In this document: positions 25,385 to 34,671 of the stretch, one piece after another
Numbering within the stretch: position 1 is the stretch's first letter
Layout: every line of letters begins with the position of its first letter
Assembly (NCBI RefSeq): GCF_900176535.1
Contig: NZ_FWXT01000001.1
Coordinates: 1,116,001-1,180,000, forward strand
Source: Pedobacter africanus
GTDB taxonomy: Bacteria > Bacteroidota > Bacteroidia > Sphingobacteriales > Sphingobacteriaceae
Direction of reading: 5' to 3'
DNA: 64,000 nt
Translations under genes and position numbers: made by a program
Notes under the pieces: model-generated
Told to the model about the DNA's origin: nothing
The model's database searches: none
Seen by the model: only the letters and a program-made list of their open reading frames with translations

Positions 25385-25387
25385 TCA
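25331..25387 (-). promoter_or_regulatory. operator A with promoter element, upstream of the TIG/SusC/SusD block
   Basis: On the minus strand TGAGATAATTCGACAAAAA (25387-25369) is followed after two bases by TGAACAGAT, and 28 bp beyond the 19-bp core by TTTAATTTGA (25340-25331). Two other PUL promoters, at 29347-29403 and 37943-37999, have the same three parts at the same spacing. It overlaps the last codon of the galM-like gene. It is inferred to be a binding site of the AraC-type response regulator at 32736. Confidence 0.7.
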
Positions 25388-26542
25388 AAGTTTATTGGAT
25401 TGTGCCGCCTTTTTGCGAACAGAAAATGCGTAAACCGAGTGACTTTCATATACCTGTCCGGGCTTTAAGACTGTGGTTGGAAAAGCAGGCTGGTTAGGAC
25501 TGTCCGGAAAATGTTGTGTCTCCAGGCAAAATGCAGTCCGGAACTCGTCCACTCCTTTACGCAGCTTATTTTTACGCTCCATAAAATTGCCCCCGTAAAA
25601 CTGCAGTCCGGGTTCTGTGGTATAGATCTGCATGACAATCCCGCTTTTCTCGCCTTCAACTTCAGCAGCCAATGTGTTCAGGCCAGCTGCATCCAATACA
25701 TAATTGTGATCATAGCCCTTACCAAAGCGGAGTTGTTCATCTGGCAGGTCCAGCCTTTTACCAATGCTGAGGGGCTTGCTGAAGTCAAATGGTGTACCCT
25801 CTACCGGCTTTACCTGCCCTGTAGGAATTAATGTGCTGTCTACCGGGGTATAGTTTGCAGCATTGATCTGCAGTAAATGATCATTTACAGACCCGGAGCC
25901 TTCACCGTTCAGGTTGAAAAAAGCATGATTGGTCAGGTTTACAACCGTAGTCTGATCGGTCTGGGCCTGGTAATCCAGCTTCAGGCGATTGTCACTGGTC
26001 AGGGTATAAGTAACACTGACCTGCAAATTGCCGGGGAAGCCCTCCTCTCCATCAGCAGAATGATAGCTAAGGGTCAAAACAGAATCGCCCTGCTTCACCG
26101 CATCCCATACTTTGTATTGAAAGCCTTGTTTTCCCCCGTGCAGGGTATTCGGGCCATTGTTTGCAGACAGCTGGTAATCCTTACCTTCCAGCGTAAACTT
26201 CCCGGCCGCTATCCGGTTTCCATAACGCCCGATTGTTGCGCCAAAATAGGGCTCAGTACTGTTGATATAACCGGCCAGACTGTCAAACCCAACCACTATA
26301 CTGGTTAAATCCCCTTTTTGATCAGGGACCAGCAGTGATACGAGCCGTCCGCCGTAATTGGTTATAGCGGCACACATACCAGCGCCATTTTTTAAAAGGT
26401 ACAATTCAACCGGCTTCCCGGCTATCACCTGTTTAAAATTCCCCTGGCTGGGTATCAGTTGTTCATTGTTTTTATGATTTACAGCACATCCGCCAACTAT
26501 CAGGGCCAGGCAGCAATTCATTAACAGTAAGTTTTTTTTCAT
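25385..26542 (-). CDS. aldose 1-epimerase (galactose mutarotase), lipoprotein
   Basis: A 385-residue enzyme that interconverts alpha and beta forms of aldoses. The signal peptide ends in IVGGC, with lipidated Cys19, so it is envelope-bound. Family motifs visible are TNYGGRLVSLLVPD, GATIGRYGNRIAAGKFTL, NGPNTLHGGKQGF, the catalytic histidine in NLTNHAFFNLNG, and the catalytic glutamate in FCLETQHFPDSPN. It is the last gene of the GH43/ricin-GH130 block, 21 bp after the GH130 gene, and probably prepares released sugars for uptake. The stop codon overlaps operator A of the next block. Confidence 0.94.
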   Translation of the reverse strand: MKKNLLLMNCCLALIVGGCAVNHKNNEQLIPSQGNFKQVIAGKPVELYLLKNGAGMCAAITNYGGRLVSLLVPDQKGDLTSIVVGFDSLAGYINSTEPYFGATIGRYGNRIAAGKFTLEGKDYQLSANNGPNTLHGGKQGFQYKVWDAVKQGDSVLTLSYHSADGEEGFPGNLQVSVTYTLTSDNRLKLDYQAQTDQTTVVNLTNHAFFNLNGEGSGSVNDHLLQINAANYTPVDSTLIPTGQVKPVEGTPFDFSKPLSIGKRLDLPDEQLRFGKGYDHNYVLDAAGLNTLAAEVEGEKSGIVMQIYTTEPGLQFYGGNFMERKNKLRKGVDEFRTAFCLETQHFPDSPNQPAFPTTVLKPGQVYESHSVYAFSVRKKAAQSNKL

Positions 26543-26563
26543 ATTTGGTTAATTAGTAGGTAC

Positions 26564-27697
26564 TTATTTTTTTAGGTCAGGACTATATATGGCAACACCA
26601 ACCTTTGAGTCGGCACAGCCATAATAAAGAAACCACTTGTCGTTAAACCAGGCCATGCCTTCAATAAATACGGTACCATTACGGTATTGCCCGCTTTTTT
26701 CAAAGGGCTCGGCAGGCCAGAAGAAAGGCACATCAAGACGGTCCAATAACCTGGTCGGATCAGTTTTGTCAAATAACATCTGGCCTGCGCAATATGCGCC
26801 CCCGTTATACCGCTTATCACCTCTGTCGCCAGGATGGTTTCTGCCATTGTAAAGCAGCACGATCCCTTTTTCAGTCCATATTGCCGGGGGACCACATTCG
26901 GTCATATCGCTATCGAAAAAACCCGGTCGTGGTGATGCCAGCCTGAGCAGTGCCCCCTGCATATCCACCAGAGGTTTCCAATCCACCAGGTTTGATGAAA
27001 CTGCACCATATATATGCCGCTCGCCCCAATACATAAAATACTGGCCCTTCCATTTCACAATAACCTGCCGGCCGCCCTTTACCTGTGTTAAAATGGATGC
27101 TGATTTTGTAGGGATATTAAAAAATTTCCCTTCATACGCGTCCTGAAATATCGGGCCATGCTTTGTCCAGTGGATAAGGTCTTTTGAGGTCGCTGCTCCC
27201 AATCTTGGTACCTTTCGGTCCCATTGCGTGTACAACATGAGGTAAGTTCCATCTTCAGTTACGGCTACCCGTGGATCTTCGCATCCCCCAGGCCATTCAA
27301 AAGCTTTCTGATCGTCATTGTCAGGGTAAAGAACAGGCTCGCTCCTGCGGGAAAAATTCAGGCCATCCCTGCTGACGGCATACCCCAGTCTTGAAGTACG
27401 ACTGCCAATTTTAATCCCGCTCTTGTCTTCTGAGCGGTAAAGGACAATAATTTTTCCATCTTTTACTGCGGCTGCCGGGTTAAAGGTATCGTTTGCCTGC
27501 CAATGAATCCTGGAATTTGTCATTGGATCCCGGAAACTCGTAGCTGAATCGGCAGAAATTACTGGATTTACACCTTTGGGCCTCACAAAGTCGCCGAGCG
27601 CCCAGCCGGGAAATGTGTTTTTATTTTGTGCCGGGCTGCTGATACCGGTACAAAATAAAAACATTAGGGTAAGGAAAAGAGCATATTTTCTGTTCAT
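26564..27697 (-). CDS. glycoside hydrolase family 130-like enzyme
   Basis: A 377-residue protein with a signal peptide cut near SSPAQ (residue 24). It has a five-bladed beta-propeller pattern with NPAAAVKDGKIIVLYR, GGCEDPRVAVTEDGTYLMLYTQWD, the segment ECGPPAIWTEKGIVLLYNG and the closing WFLYYGCADSKVGVAIY, as in GH130 mannoside phosphorylases and hydrolases. Being secreted, it is more likely a hydrolase (beta-1,2-mannosidase type) than a phosphorylase, since free phosphate use is typical of cytoplasmic members; this is inference. The exact linkage is not readable. It lies 3 bp after the GH43/ricin gene. Confidence 0.82.
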   Translation of the reverse strand: MNRKYALFLTLMFLFCTGISSPAQNKNTFPGWALGDFVRPKGVNPVISADSATSFRDPMTNSRIHWQANDTFNPAAAVKDGKIIVLYRSEDKSGIKIGSRTSRLGYAVSRDGLNFSRRSEPVLYPDNDDQKAFEWPGGCEDPRVAVTEDGTYLMLYTQWDRKVPRLGAATSKDLIHWTKHGPIFQDAYEGKFFNIPTKSASILTQVKGGRQVIVKWKGQYFMYWGERHIYGAVSSNLVDWKPLVDMQGALLRLASPRPGFFDSDMTECGPPAIWTEKGIVLLYNGRNHPGDRGDKRYNGGAYCAGQMLFDKTDPTRLLDRLDVPFFWPAEPFEKSGQYRNGTVFIEGMAWFNDKWFLYYGCADSKVGVAIYSPDLKK

Positions 27698-27700
27698 CTG

Positions 27701-29263
27701 TTATTCTCCTACAGGAACAGGTATATCGACCCCGGTTGCCGTGGCAATGCCAAAATTCGGTGAGCCGTCAGCGTTCCAGCTCATCTTCTGCATTCTTGGG
27801 CTTCTGGCACCGTTCGTAACATTAGGAACGCTTCTGGCATGATATATAAACCAGTTTTCTTTTTTGACTACCCCATTAGGATCGGTATAAGTGCTGGTGA
27901 AAAAGCCATTGTGCCCCGGCCCGTACACCGCGTTGGCATCATTCCTCACGAAAACCTGTTTCTTATTGATCCAGTCGGCAGCAACCGTAGGATCGCCCCC
28001 GCTTTTCAACTGTATTTGTGCGAGGCAATAATCGTCGCTACTGTAGCGACTGGCGGAATAGATGATAAATACCGGGCTGCCGGCATCTTTTTGTAACATG
28101 ATCGGGCCTTCGTTCACACCCGCACCGATAGAGCTGGGTTCATGTTTTTCCCAGGTATTGGTAGGTGATGAAATTTTGATCCTTGGGCCGCTGATGGTCC
28201 AGGGATTTGACATGGTGGCCAGATATAGATATTGTTTGTACCTGCTGGCGGTACTTTCCCATCCTGACCAGATGAAATAATTGGCTGACCCTATAGTGAG
28301 GACCGAGCCGTCAATTGCCCATTGATCACTGGGATCAAATATCTTTCCCTTAAAGGTCCAGGTTCCTATCATTGGGTCAGCATTGGCATTTTCCAGCACA
28401 TACATGCGATGGGTATCTCCCGTCCCATCATTTGCTGCAAAATAGATGTACCATTTTCCGGAAAGGAAATGCAGTTCAGGCGCCCAGATGTTCGATGAAT
28501 ATGCTGTTCCCGTGGGAGGAGTCCAGATGACGCTTTCAGGAGCTGTAGAGAGCAAAGACATGGAAGCGGTTTTTCTAAGACCTATCTTATTGCCCCTGGT
28601 GTACATGAAATAATAATAACCGTCCTTTTCTGCCACATAAGGGTCTGGCCTGCTGGCTTCAATCAAAGGGTTTTGAAAATAGACATTATGGAAATTGAAT
28701 AGGTCCTGTGTGCCGGAGACGCTGCTCTTTTGCCTTATTTTTGTTCCCGAGGTACTGTTATCGGGATCCACCACCATTTTCATCCCCGTCGCTTTATTGG
28801 TCAGCGAAAATACATTGTTGCTGCCGGAATAAGCTATCGACCAGCTCTGGGCATCGCTGCCATCATCGGTGGCCTGCTGTAAAATATCACCCGAAGTGGA
28901 TGAGGGCGATTCAAGGCACTTGTTGCTGGTCACATTAACCAGTTTATAATAAGTTGGATCGATTTTAAGCAATTTCCATTTCTGTCCATTATTGGGAAAC
29001 CAGGGCCATTGCTGGATTTTGGCATTTTCAGCACCGGAGTTGCCAGTTACTTCAACTGCAGGTCCACCTGAAAAGCTGGAGGATATCCCTCTGATGCGGT
29101 AAATTGCCCCATCAATCAGCGTACCTAATGGTGGCGCGGCACTAATCACCTGATCAGGCCGTAGCAATTCGACAGCTGTGCCCTCTTTTGGGGCTTCTTT
29201 TTGACAGGCCGTCAGCAACAACAGAATGACGGCAATCCATTTAGTGAATGATCTGATTTTCAT
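27701..29263 (-). CDS. GH43-type glycosidase with N-terminal ricin B-like domain, lipoprotein
   Basis: A 520-residue lipoprotein. The start at 29263 is chosen because it gives the signal peptide KIRSFTKWIAVILLLLTAC (lipidated Cys20); in-frame codons further upstream would translate operator B. Residues about 55-195 form a ricin B-type carbohydrate-binding domain (YRIRGISSS, WKLLKIDPTYYKLVNVTSNKCL and DAQSWSIAYSG). The GH43 propeller follows, with the catalytic base in SRPDPYVAEKDGYYYFMYTR, IWAPELHFLSGKWYIYF as second blade, DQWAIDGSV and the end motif GPGHNGFF. GH43 members hydrolyse mainly alpha-L-arabinofuranosides or beta-xylosides. It heads a three-gene block with the GH130 and galM-like genes. 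Confidence 0.87.
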   Translation of the reverse strand: MKIRSFTKWIAVILLLLTACQKEAPKEGTAVELLRPDQVISAAPPLGTLIDGAIYRIRGISSSFSGGPAVEVTGNSGAENAKIQQWPWFPNNGQKWKLLKIDPTYYKLVNVTSNKCLESPSSTSGDILQQATDDGSDAQSWSIAYSGSNNVFSLTNKATGMKMVVDPDNSTSGTKIRQKSSVSGTQDLFNFHNVYFQNPLIEASRPDPYVAEKDGYYYFMYTRGNKIGLRKTASMSLLSTAPESVIWTPPTGTAYSSNIWAPELHFLSGKWYIYFAANDGTGDTHRMYVLENANADPMIGTWTFKGKIFDPSDQWAIDGSVLTIGSANYFIWSGWESTASRYKQYLYLATMSNPWTISGPRIKISSPTNTWEKHEPSSIGAGVNEGPIMLQKDAGSPVFIIYSASRYSSDDYCLAQIQLKSGGDPTVAADWINKKQVFVRNDANAVYGPGHNGFFTSTYTDPNGVVKKENWFIYHARSVPNVTNGARSPRMQKMSWNADGSPNFGIATATGVDIPVPVGE

Positions 29264-29346
29264 AAAACATTTCTGTATCCTGCATAGGCATTTCATTTGC
29301 CAGGGAAAAGCGTATCTGCAGTATGGTTTACAATTGGTTAATTCCT

Positions 29347-29403
29347 TCAAAGTAAAGAAACCAAGTCTGTAATATCTGATCATATTTTTGTCGATTTGTC
29401 TCA
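29347..29403 (-). promoter_or_regulatory. operator B with promoter element, upstream of the GH43/ricin block
   Basis: On the minus strand TGAGACAAATCGACAAAAA (29403-29385), then TGATCAGAT after two bases, and 28 bp after the 19-bp core TTTACTTTGA (29356-29347). The -7-like element lies 83 bp before the GH43/ricin start codon. The operator is also 147 bp upstream of the divergent sensor kinase gene, so it could serve feedback on the regulator. Confidence 0.7.
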
Positions 29404-29529
29404 ATCCTATTGGTACCGCCCTCCCAAAAACAACATAAAACTCTAACTATCAAATTTATACAGCAAAAACTCGAACAAATACAGGGCTCAACCAGGTACC
29501 TAAGCACTGATATAACGATGTGATTTATC

Positions 29530-29537
29530 TATATTTG
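29530..29537 (+). promoter_or_regulatory. -7 element of the sensor kinase gene
   Basis: TATATTTG is an exact TAnnTTTG match whose end lies 13 bp before the ATG of the sensor kinase gene. A transcript from here would have a leader of only a few bases. No good -33 TTG at about 19-21 bp is visible. Confidence 0.4.
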
Positions 29538-29550
29538 ATCAAACCAAATT

Positions 29551-32500
29551 ATGCAGCGCCTGGCCCAAGTTTTTTTTGTTCAGCTGATACTGTTCTTCGC
29601 AGTTTTTACCTGTGAGGGGCAGTCCTACTATTTTAAGCACTACCAGGCCGACGATGGCCTGGCCCATAATTCGGTAGCCTCCATCATTCAGGATAAGAAA
29701 GGCATGATCTGGATAGGTACGCGTGCCGGTCTGAACCGCTTTGACGGCTATACTTTTAAAACCTACAAAAACGGGAACAACAAATTTGGCAATATCGGGA
29801 ACAATGTGATCAACACCCTTGTTGAGGATAAAAATGGAATGCTCTGGGTTGGTACCGGCTGGGGGATTTTTAAGTATGATCCCTATAAAGAAGTTTTTAC
29901 ACCACTTAGTGCGGCACCGCAAATTTATATCAACCACATTGTGGTGGATGATCAGAACAACCTGTATTTTCTGGCGGAACGAAAGCTGTACAAATACATT
30001 CAGCAGGAAAACAAAGTTGTTGACCTGAAAATCCGGGCTTCCTGCCTGGCTTTTGACAGCGACATGAATTTATTGATGGGTACCGACGATGGCTTCATCC
30101 GGACCTACAACATGCAGCGCAAATTAACGACAAGTGTGAGGGTCATTGCCCCGCATGTTCCCTCAAATCTCCGTTCCATCAGCAGAATACTTCCGGCAAA
30201 AAACAATGAATTGCTGGTCGGATGCTTTAAGCAGGGCCTGAAAAGTTACAATACCAAAACCGGACTGATCAGGTCATTGCCTTTGCGTAACAGCAACAAC
30301 ACCGATATCTATGTGCGCGATATTACAGCTGCCAACGACAGGGAATACTGGGTGGCTACCGAATCGGGCATTTACATTTACGATCTGGTAAGCAACACCA
30401 GCCGCAACTTGCGTAAACAGGCGGGCGACCCCTATTCTATTGCCGACAATGCCGTTTATACGGTTTGCAGGGATAACCAGGGCGGGATGTGGGCAGGCAC
30501 CTTTTTCGGGGGACTAAATTACTATTCAAAAGAAAATGCAAGATTTGAAAAATATTATCCCCTGCAGGGTGGAAACTCCATATCGGGTAGTGCGGTACGG
30601 GAGATCTGTTCGGACAACAAGGGGAACCTGTGGATTGGGACAGAAGATGCCGGCATTAACAAACTCAATTTAAAAACAGGGAAGTTTACCCATTATACTT
30701 CGACAGGAAAAAAAGGAGATGTATCCTATCCCAATATTCATGGGTTATTGGCGCTGGACGATCAACTGTTCATAGGGCCATTTTTACATGGCATGGAAAT
30801 CATGGATATCAACACTGGCCTAATAAAGGAGCGGTTTAAACTGATCGGCAGCAAAGGTGACCTGGTCAGTGACTTTGTCCTCTGCATTTACCTGACAAAG
30901 GACAGTACTCTGCTTATTGGTACCGCCTACAGCGGCTCAGGTTTATTTAAGTATGACAGGAAGCGCAGCACCTTTACCCGCATTCCGCAAATCCCCTATA
31001 ATTCCTATGTTTTTGACATCGAAGAGGATGAGAAAGGGAACATCTGGACCGGCAGTGTAGCGCAGGGCGCATTTTATTATAACCCTAAAACGGGGAAAAG
31101 CGGCAATATCCGCTTTGGCGACAAGGTTAAGGGGAAAATTGTAAATGAGTTTCCTGTATATGGCATACTGGAAGATAGTGACCATGCCATGTGGTTTACT
31201 ACCGAAGGCGGCGGGATGATCAGGCTGAGCCCCGACAGAAAGACCTTAAAAAAATTCACCACTGAAAATGGCCTGCCCAGCAACGTTCTGTTCCGCATGC
31301 TCGAAGATGACGACAAACGGCTCTGGATAAGCTCACTAAAAGGCCTGATCTGTTTTGACATGCGTACAGAACAATTCAAAATTTACACGCAGTCCAATGG
31401 ATTAATTACCGATCAGTTCAATTTCAACTCGGCCTATAAAGACCGCAATGGTAAAATGTACTTCGGTTCCGTAAAAGGTATGATTGCTTTTGACCCGAAA
31501 ACATTTGAACAAAAAAATGCGGGTCCGTCGACTTACATTACCGGCTTTCAGATCAACAACAAAGAGATCGGGCCTGGCCTGGACGACAGTCCGCTCCGTA
31601 AATCCATTTTATATACCGACACCATCGTCCTCCGGCACGACCAGAACAATTTCAGTATCGAATTTGCTGCATTAAACTACTCCTCGCCCGAGGTTACCCG
31701 CTACACATATTTAATGCATGGGCTGGACAAAAACAGGACTTATCTGAGCAGTAACCGCAAAGCTTATTTTACGGACTTATCGGCGGGCGATTATACCTTT
31801 ATTGTTCAGGCCAAAAGCAATATAGGCAGCTGGACAGGCAAAGAGCGCCTGCTTTTCATTAAAATCCTTCCGCCCTTCTGGAAAAGTTACCCTGCTTATT
31901 TCTGCTATGCACTGGTATTGGCACTCGGCCTGTTCTGGTCAGTGCGCTACTACCATCGTTACCTGGAACGCAGGAACCAGAATAAACTGCAGTTGTTTGA
32001 ACATGAAAAGGAAAAAGAGATCTACCAGGCCAAGATCGAGTTCTTCACCAATATTGCCCATGAGATACAAACCCCGCTGACGCTGATCTTAGGACCGGTT
32101 GAGCGGATGATTAAAAAGGTGGCGGAGCAAGAGGGATTGAAAAAAAGCCTGTTAATGGTTGAGAAAAATGCGAAACGTTTGGCCGAACTGACCAGTCAGC
32201 TCCTTGATTTCCGCAAAACCGAAATGAACCAATTTGGCTTAAACTTTGTCAATATCGACATCAACCACCTGTTGAATGAGCAAATTTCGGCGTTCAGACA
32301 GGAAGCCGAAAAAAACCATATTTCACTGGGTATGGAGTTGCCCAGGAACAATGTTACCGTCTTTGCAGACAGGGAGGCGTTGGTAAAGATTTGCAGTAAC
32401 CTGATCTCAAATGCCATAAAATACGCCGCAAGTACGGTGACAGTAGGTCTGGCCCCTGTTCAACCCGGCGCCGAAGAATTTACCATCAGCTTTAGCAATG

Positions 32501-32739
32501 ATGGCCGGGGAATACCGGACGAATTCAAGGACAAAATATTTGAGCCGTTTTTCAGATTGTACAGTAAAGATAAGCCAGGTACAGGCATAGGGCTTTCACT
32601 GGCCAAATCCCTAACGGAACTGCACAATGGTTCGCTCAAATTGGTATCTGGCAACACCAATATGATCGTTTTCGAATTAACTTTACCCATACATCAGAAA
32701 TTTGAATTTAAATTAAGCAGCTGGAAAAAGATAAAATGA
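29551..32739 (+). CDS. two-component sensor kinase, HTCS-like, without its own receiver (first half of a split HTCS)
   Basis: A 1062-residue sensor. After a signal peptide (to about residue 24) come about 14 two-component propeller repeats in two beta-propellers (for example GLAHNSVASIIQDKKGMIWIGTR, NKGNLWIGTEDAGINK). A Y_Y_Y domain (about 690-755) and one transmembrane helix (about 781-800) follow. The cytoplasmic kinase has the phosphoacceptor His837 in NIAHEIQTPL, the N box LISNAIKYA, and the G boxes NDGRGIPDEF and GTGIGLSLAKS. It senses an oligosaccharide in the periplasm and phosphorylates a response regulator. A classical hybrid protein would continue into a receiver and AraC domain; here it stops and the next gene starts in the ATGA overlap. 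Confidence 0.95.
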   Translation: MQRLAQVFFVQLILFFAVFTCEGQSYYFKHYQADDGLAHNSVASIIQDKKGMIWIGTRAGLNRFDGYTFKTYKNGNNKFGNIGNNVINTLVEDKNGMLWVGTGWGIFKYDPYKEVFTPLSAAPQIYINHIVVDDQNNLYFLAERKLYKYIQQENKVVDLKIRASCLAFDSDMNLLMGTDDGFIRTYNMQRKLTTSVRVIAPHVPSNLRSISRILPAKNNELLVGCFKQGLKSYNTKTGLIRSLPLRNSNNTDIYVRDITAANDREYWVATESGIYIYDLVSNTSRNLRKQAGDPYSIADNAVYTVCRDNQGGMWAGTFFGGLNYYSKENARFEKYYPLQGGNSISGSAVREICSDNKGNLWIGTEDAGINKLNLKTGKFTHYTSTGKKGDVSYPNIHGLLALDDQLFIGPFLHGMEIMDINTGLIKERFKLIGSKGDLVSDFVLCIYLTKDSTLLIGTAYSGSGLFKYDRKRSTFTRIPQIPYNSYVFDIEEDEKGNIWTGSVAQGAFYYNPKTGKSGNIRFGDKVKGKIVNEFPVYGILEDSDHAMWFTTEGGGMIRLSPDRKTLKKFTTENGLPSNVLFRMLEDDDKRLWISSLKGLICFDMRTEQFKIYTQSNGLITDQFNFNSAYKDRNGKMYFGSVKGMIAFDPKTFEQKNAGPSTYITGFQINNKEIGPGLDDSPLRKSILYTDTIVLRHDQNNFSIEFAALNYSSPEVTRYTYLMHGLDKNRTYLSSNRKAYFTDLSAGDYTFIVQAKSNIGSWTGKERLLFIKILPPFWKSYPAYFCYALVLALGLFWSVRYYHRYLERRNQNKLQLFEHEKEKEIYQAKIEFFTNIAHEIQTPLTLILGPVERMIKKVAEQEGLKKSLLMVEKNAKRLAELTSQLLDFRKTEMNQFGLNFVNIDINHLLNEQISAFRQEAEKNHISLGMELPRNNVTVFADREALVKICSNLISNAIKYAASTVTVGLAPVQPGAEEFTISFSNDGRGIPDEFKDKIFEPFFRLYSKDKPGTGIGLSLAKSLTELHNGSLKLVSGNTNMIVFELTLPIHQKFEFKLSSWKKIK

Positions 32740-33515
32740 ATATGAGCGATAGTATCCTGATTATAGATGACAACGAGGATATCCTGGAATTTTTATCAGA
32801 AGTTCTGGGCGATACCTATAAATTGCACCTGGCCGAAAATGGAGAAGTGGCACAAGAAATTCTAAACGCAGAAGTGGTAGACCTGATTGTATCAGATATC
32901 ATGATGCCCGGGATAGATGGATTTGAAGTTTGCCGGATGGTCAAATCAAACGTAGAATATTGCCATATACCGGTAGTGCTGCTAACGGCCAAAAACACTT
33001 ATAAGGCGCATATAGAGAGCCTGGAGGTTGGGGCCGACATCTATATTCAAAAACCATTTTCTCCGGAGCTCTTACAACTGCAAATCGCTAATCTGCTGAA
33101 GAACCGCTTAAACATAAAAGCCCATTTTGCCAGCTCGCCTTTTGAAGATGTTCGTGTGATGGCACATTCCAAAACCGACGAGGCATTTCTGAAAAAACTG
33201 GATGAATATATCCGAAACAACATTAAAAATCCGAATATTGATATTGATCAGCTCGCGGAACACATGAACATGAGCAGGCCAACTTTTTACCGCAAAATCA
33301 AATCCCTTTCCTCCTTATCTCCAAAAGAACTGATCGACATTACCCGCCTTAAAAAAGCAACCCGAATGATTGCACAAAACGAATTTACCCTGTTCGAGAT
33401 CGCCAAAGCGGTGGGCTACAGCAGTCAAAGCCTTTTTAATAAAAATTTCCAGAAATATTTTAACGTTACCCCATTGGAATACACGAATTCGCTGGCTAAA
33501 GATGTAAACCTTTAA
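32736..33515 (+). CDS. response regulator with AraC-type DNA-binding domain (second half of a split HTCS)
   Basis: A 259-residue protein. The receiver domain (residues 5-125) has the acidic pair in ILIIDDNED, the phosphoacceptor Asp54 in LIVSDIMMPG, the conserved threonine in PVVLLTAKN and lysine in YIQKPFSPE. The AraC output domain (about 155-257) has IDQLAEHMNMSRPTFYRKIK and the second helix-turn-helix IAKAVGYSSQSLFNKNFQKYF, with the usual HTCS ending NVTPLEYTNS. Its start overlaps the sensor kinase stop by 4 bp (ATGA), so expression is probably coupled. It most likely binds the repeated motif found before the three PUL blocks. The alternative start is ATG 32742. Confidence 0.95.
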   Translation: MNMSDSILIIDDNEDILEFLSEVLGDTYKLHLAENGEVAQEILNAEVVDLIVSDIMMPGIDGFEVCRMVKSNVEYCHIPVVLLTAKNTYKAHIESLEVGADIYIQKPFSPELLQLQIANLLKNRLNIKAHFASSPFEDVRVMAHSKTDEAFLKKLDEYIRNNIKNPNIDIDQLAEHMNMSRPTFYRKIKSLSSLSPKELIDITRLKKATRMIAQNEFTLFEIAKAVGYSSQSLFNKNFQKYFNVTPLEYTNSLAKDVNL

Positions 33516-33566
33516 AAATGAATAAAACCGGTACTGTCCTTCCTTCTGCAGCCACAGGCAAATCAA

Positions 33567-34649
33567 TTATTTGACACCTGTTACTTTTCTGATCAGCTCT
33601 GTTTCTTCGTTTTTGTAGGGGCTCCCATCAGCCTTAAAAATCTCGTGAAACCACAATGCAGGTTCTCCACCATCTGCCATTGGCGTATCCCAGGCATATT
33701 TGGTATTGGTTTTTCCATCTACAAATCCCCAGTTTATGGCGACTACATTTTCCTTTTTCAGCAGTGGCAGGATATTCGTAAAAGTACTGTTGCGCGTACG
33801 CGCCATGTATTCCGTACATATCAAAGGTTTGCCATGGAACTTGAGCAGTTCAATGGTGCGTAAATGCAATTCCGGATTGTCGTAGCAATGGTACGAGATC
33901 ACATCCGAATTGGCCAGCTGGAAGCGGTTAAGTTCATTAAATTTTTCGCCCCAGTTCCAAAGACCGGCCGTTATCGGCTGCTCCGGATTAACTGCACGTG
34001 CCCAGGTGAATATATTGCTCAGCAAGGTCATACTGGATCCGGTTTTGCCACTGTTACCGGGCTCATTGTAAAGGTCCCACAGCAAGATCCGCTTGTCATG
34101 TGAAAAGGATTTAAGGATATCTTTTACATAAGTTTCCAGGGCCGGATAGTTTGCAGGGTCTTTGTATGCAGGATCACCAGGGTCCTGCATCCAGCCTGAA
34201 TTGTGTATCCCGATCTTTTTTTCAGGCTGTTTTCCAATTTGAGGTACTTTATTCCAGCAATCGTCAAAAAACACGAACATTGGTTTGATGTGATGTTTGT
34301 CTGCAATCGACAAAAATTGATCGATACGCAATTTAAAGCCTGCAGGGTCTGCTTTATAGGCCAGGCTATGCAGAAAGACCCGCATCGTTTTCATTCCGAT
34401 ATTTTCTGCCCAGCCCAGTTCTTTATCTATTGTCGCCGGATCAAAGGTGTCGGCCTGCCACATTTCCAGCTGATTTATAGCGTTTGCGGGGATGTAATTG
34501 GCACCAACCAGGTAAGGCTGGGTTTTATACCAGTCGGCCGCCTTTTTGGCCGACCATACTTTTTCAGGGGCGATCGTTTTTACCTGGGCAAAAGCGCCTG
34601 CATTAAAAAATAAGCCTGCGATGATCAGCATAAATAACCTGCACTTCAT
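33567..34649 (-). CDS. secreted clan GH-A glycosidase, GH5-like
   Basis: A 360-residue enzyme with a signal peptide (MKCRLFMLIIAGLFFNAGAFA). The (beta/alpha)8 barrel of clan GH-A shows the acid/base glutamate in LLWDLYNEPGNSG and the nucleophile glutamate in KPLICTEYMAR. Other barrel markers are GMKTMRVFLHSLAY at strand 2, VISYHCYDNPE and the aromatic WGFVDGKTNTKYAW. It is most like GH5-type proteins often labelled mannanase or xylanase in Bacteroidota; the true substrate is open. The start at 34649 is chosen because upstream in-frame residues (MRQTDQK) translate operator-like DNA. It is the last gene of the FAD oxidoreductase-GH43-GH5 block, 22 bp after the GH43 gene. Confidence 0.85.
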   Translation of the reverse strand: MKCRLFMLIIAGLFFNAGAFAQVKTIAPEKVWSAKKAADWYKTQPYLVGANYIPANAINQLEMWQADTFDPATIDKELGWAENIGMKTMRVFLHSLAYKADPAGFKLRIDQFLSIADKHHIKPMFVFFDDCWNKVPQIGKQPEKKIGIHNSGWMQDPGDPAYKDPANYPALETYVKDILKSFSHDKRILLWDLYNEPGNSGKTGSSMTLLSNIFTWARAVNPEQPITAGLWNWGEKFNELNRFQLANSDVISYHCYDNPELHLRTIELLKFHGKPLICTEYMARTRNSTFTNILPLLKKENVVAINWGFVDGKTNTKYAWDTPMADGGEPALWFHEIFKADGSPYKNEETELIRKVTGVK

Positions 34650-34669
34650 TTTTTGATCGGTTTGTCTCA
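34648..34669 (-). promoter_or_regulatory. operator-like site C at the GH5 start codon (degenerate)
   Basis: On the minus strand TGAGACAAACCGATCAAAAA (34669-34650) agrees with operators A, B and D at 20 of the first 23 specified positions through the TGAA group. It has substitutions at positions 10, 14 and 15. The second half (TGAACAGAT in the others) is lost after TGAA, and no TTTAmTTTGA element lies 28 bp further on. The GH5 ATG falls inside the site. Confidence 0.4.
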
Positions 34670-34671
34670 TT

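Noticed and set aside
29264..29404. Upstream extension of the GH43/ricin protein to 29404
   Set aside because: The extension translates operator B and the promoter region (MRQIDKN...) and would hide the lipoprotein signal peptide that begins at 29263.
32715..32745. Programmed -1 frameshift joining the sensor kinase and response regulator
   Set aside because: The codons AAA AAG before the stop look slippery, but the heptamer in frame is G AAA AAG, not A AAA AAG, and no downstream stem is evident. Stop/start overlap (ATGA) explains coupling more simply.
34650..34670. Upstream start for the GH5-like protein at 34670
   Set aside because: The seven extra residues (MRQTDQK) translate operator-like site C; the signal peptide starts at 34649.
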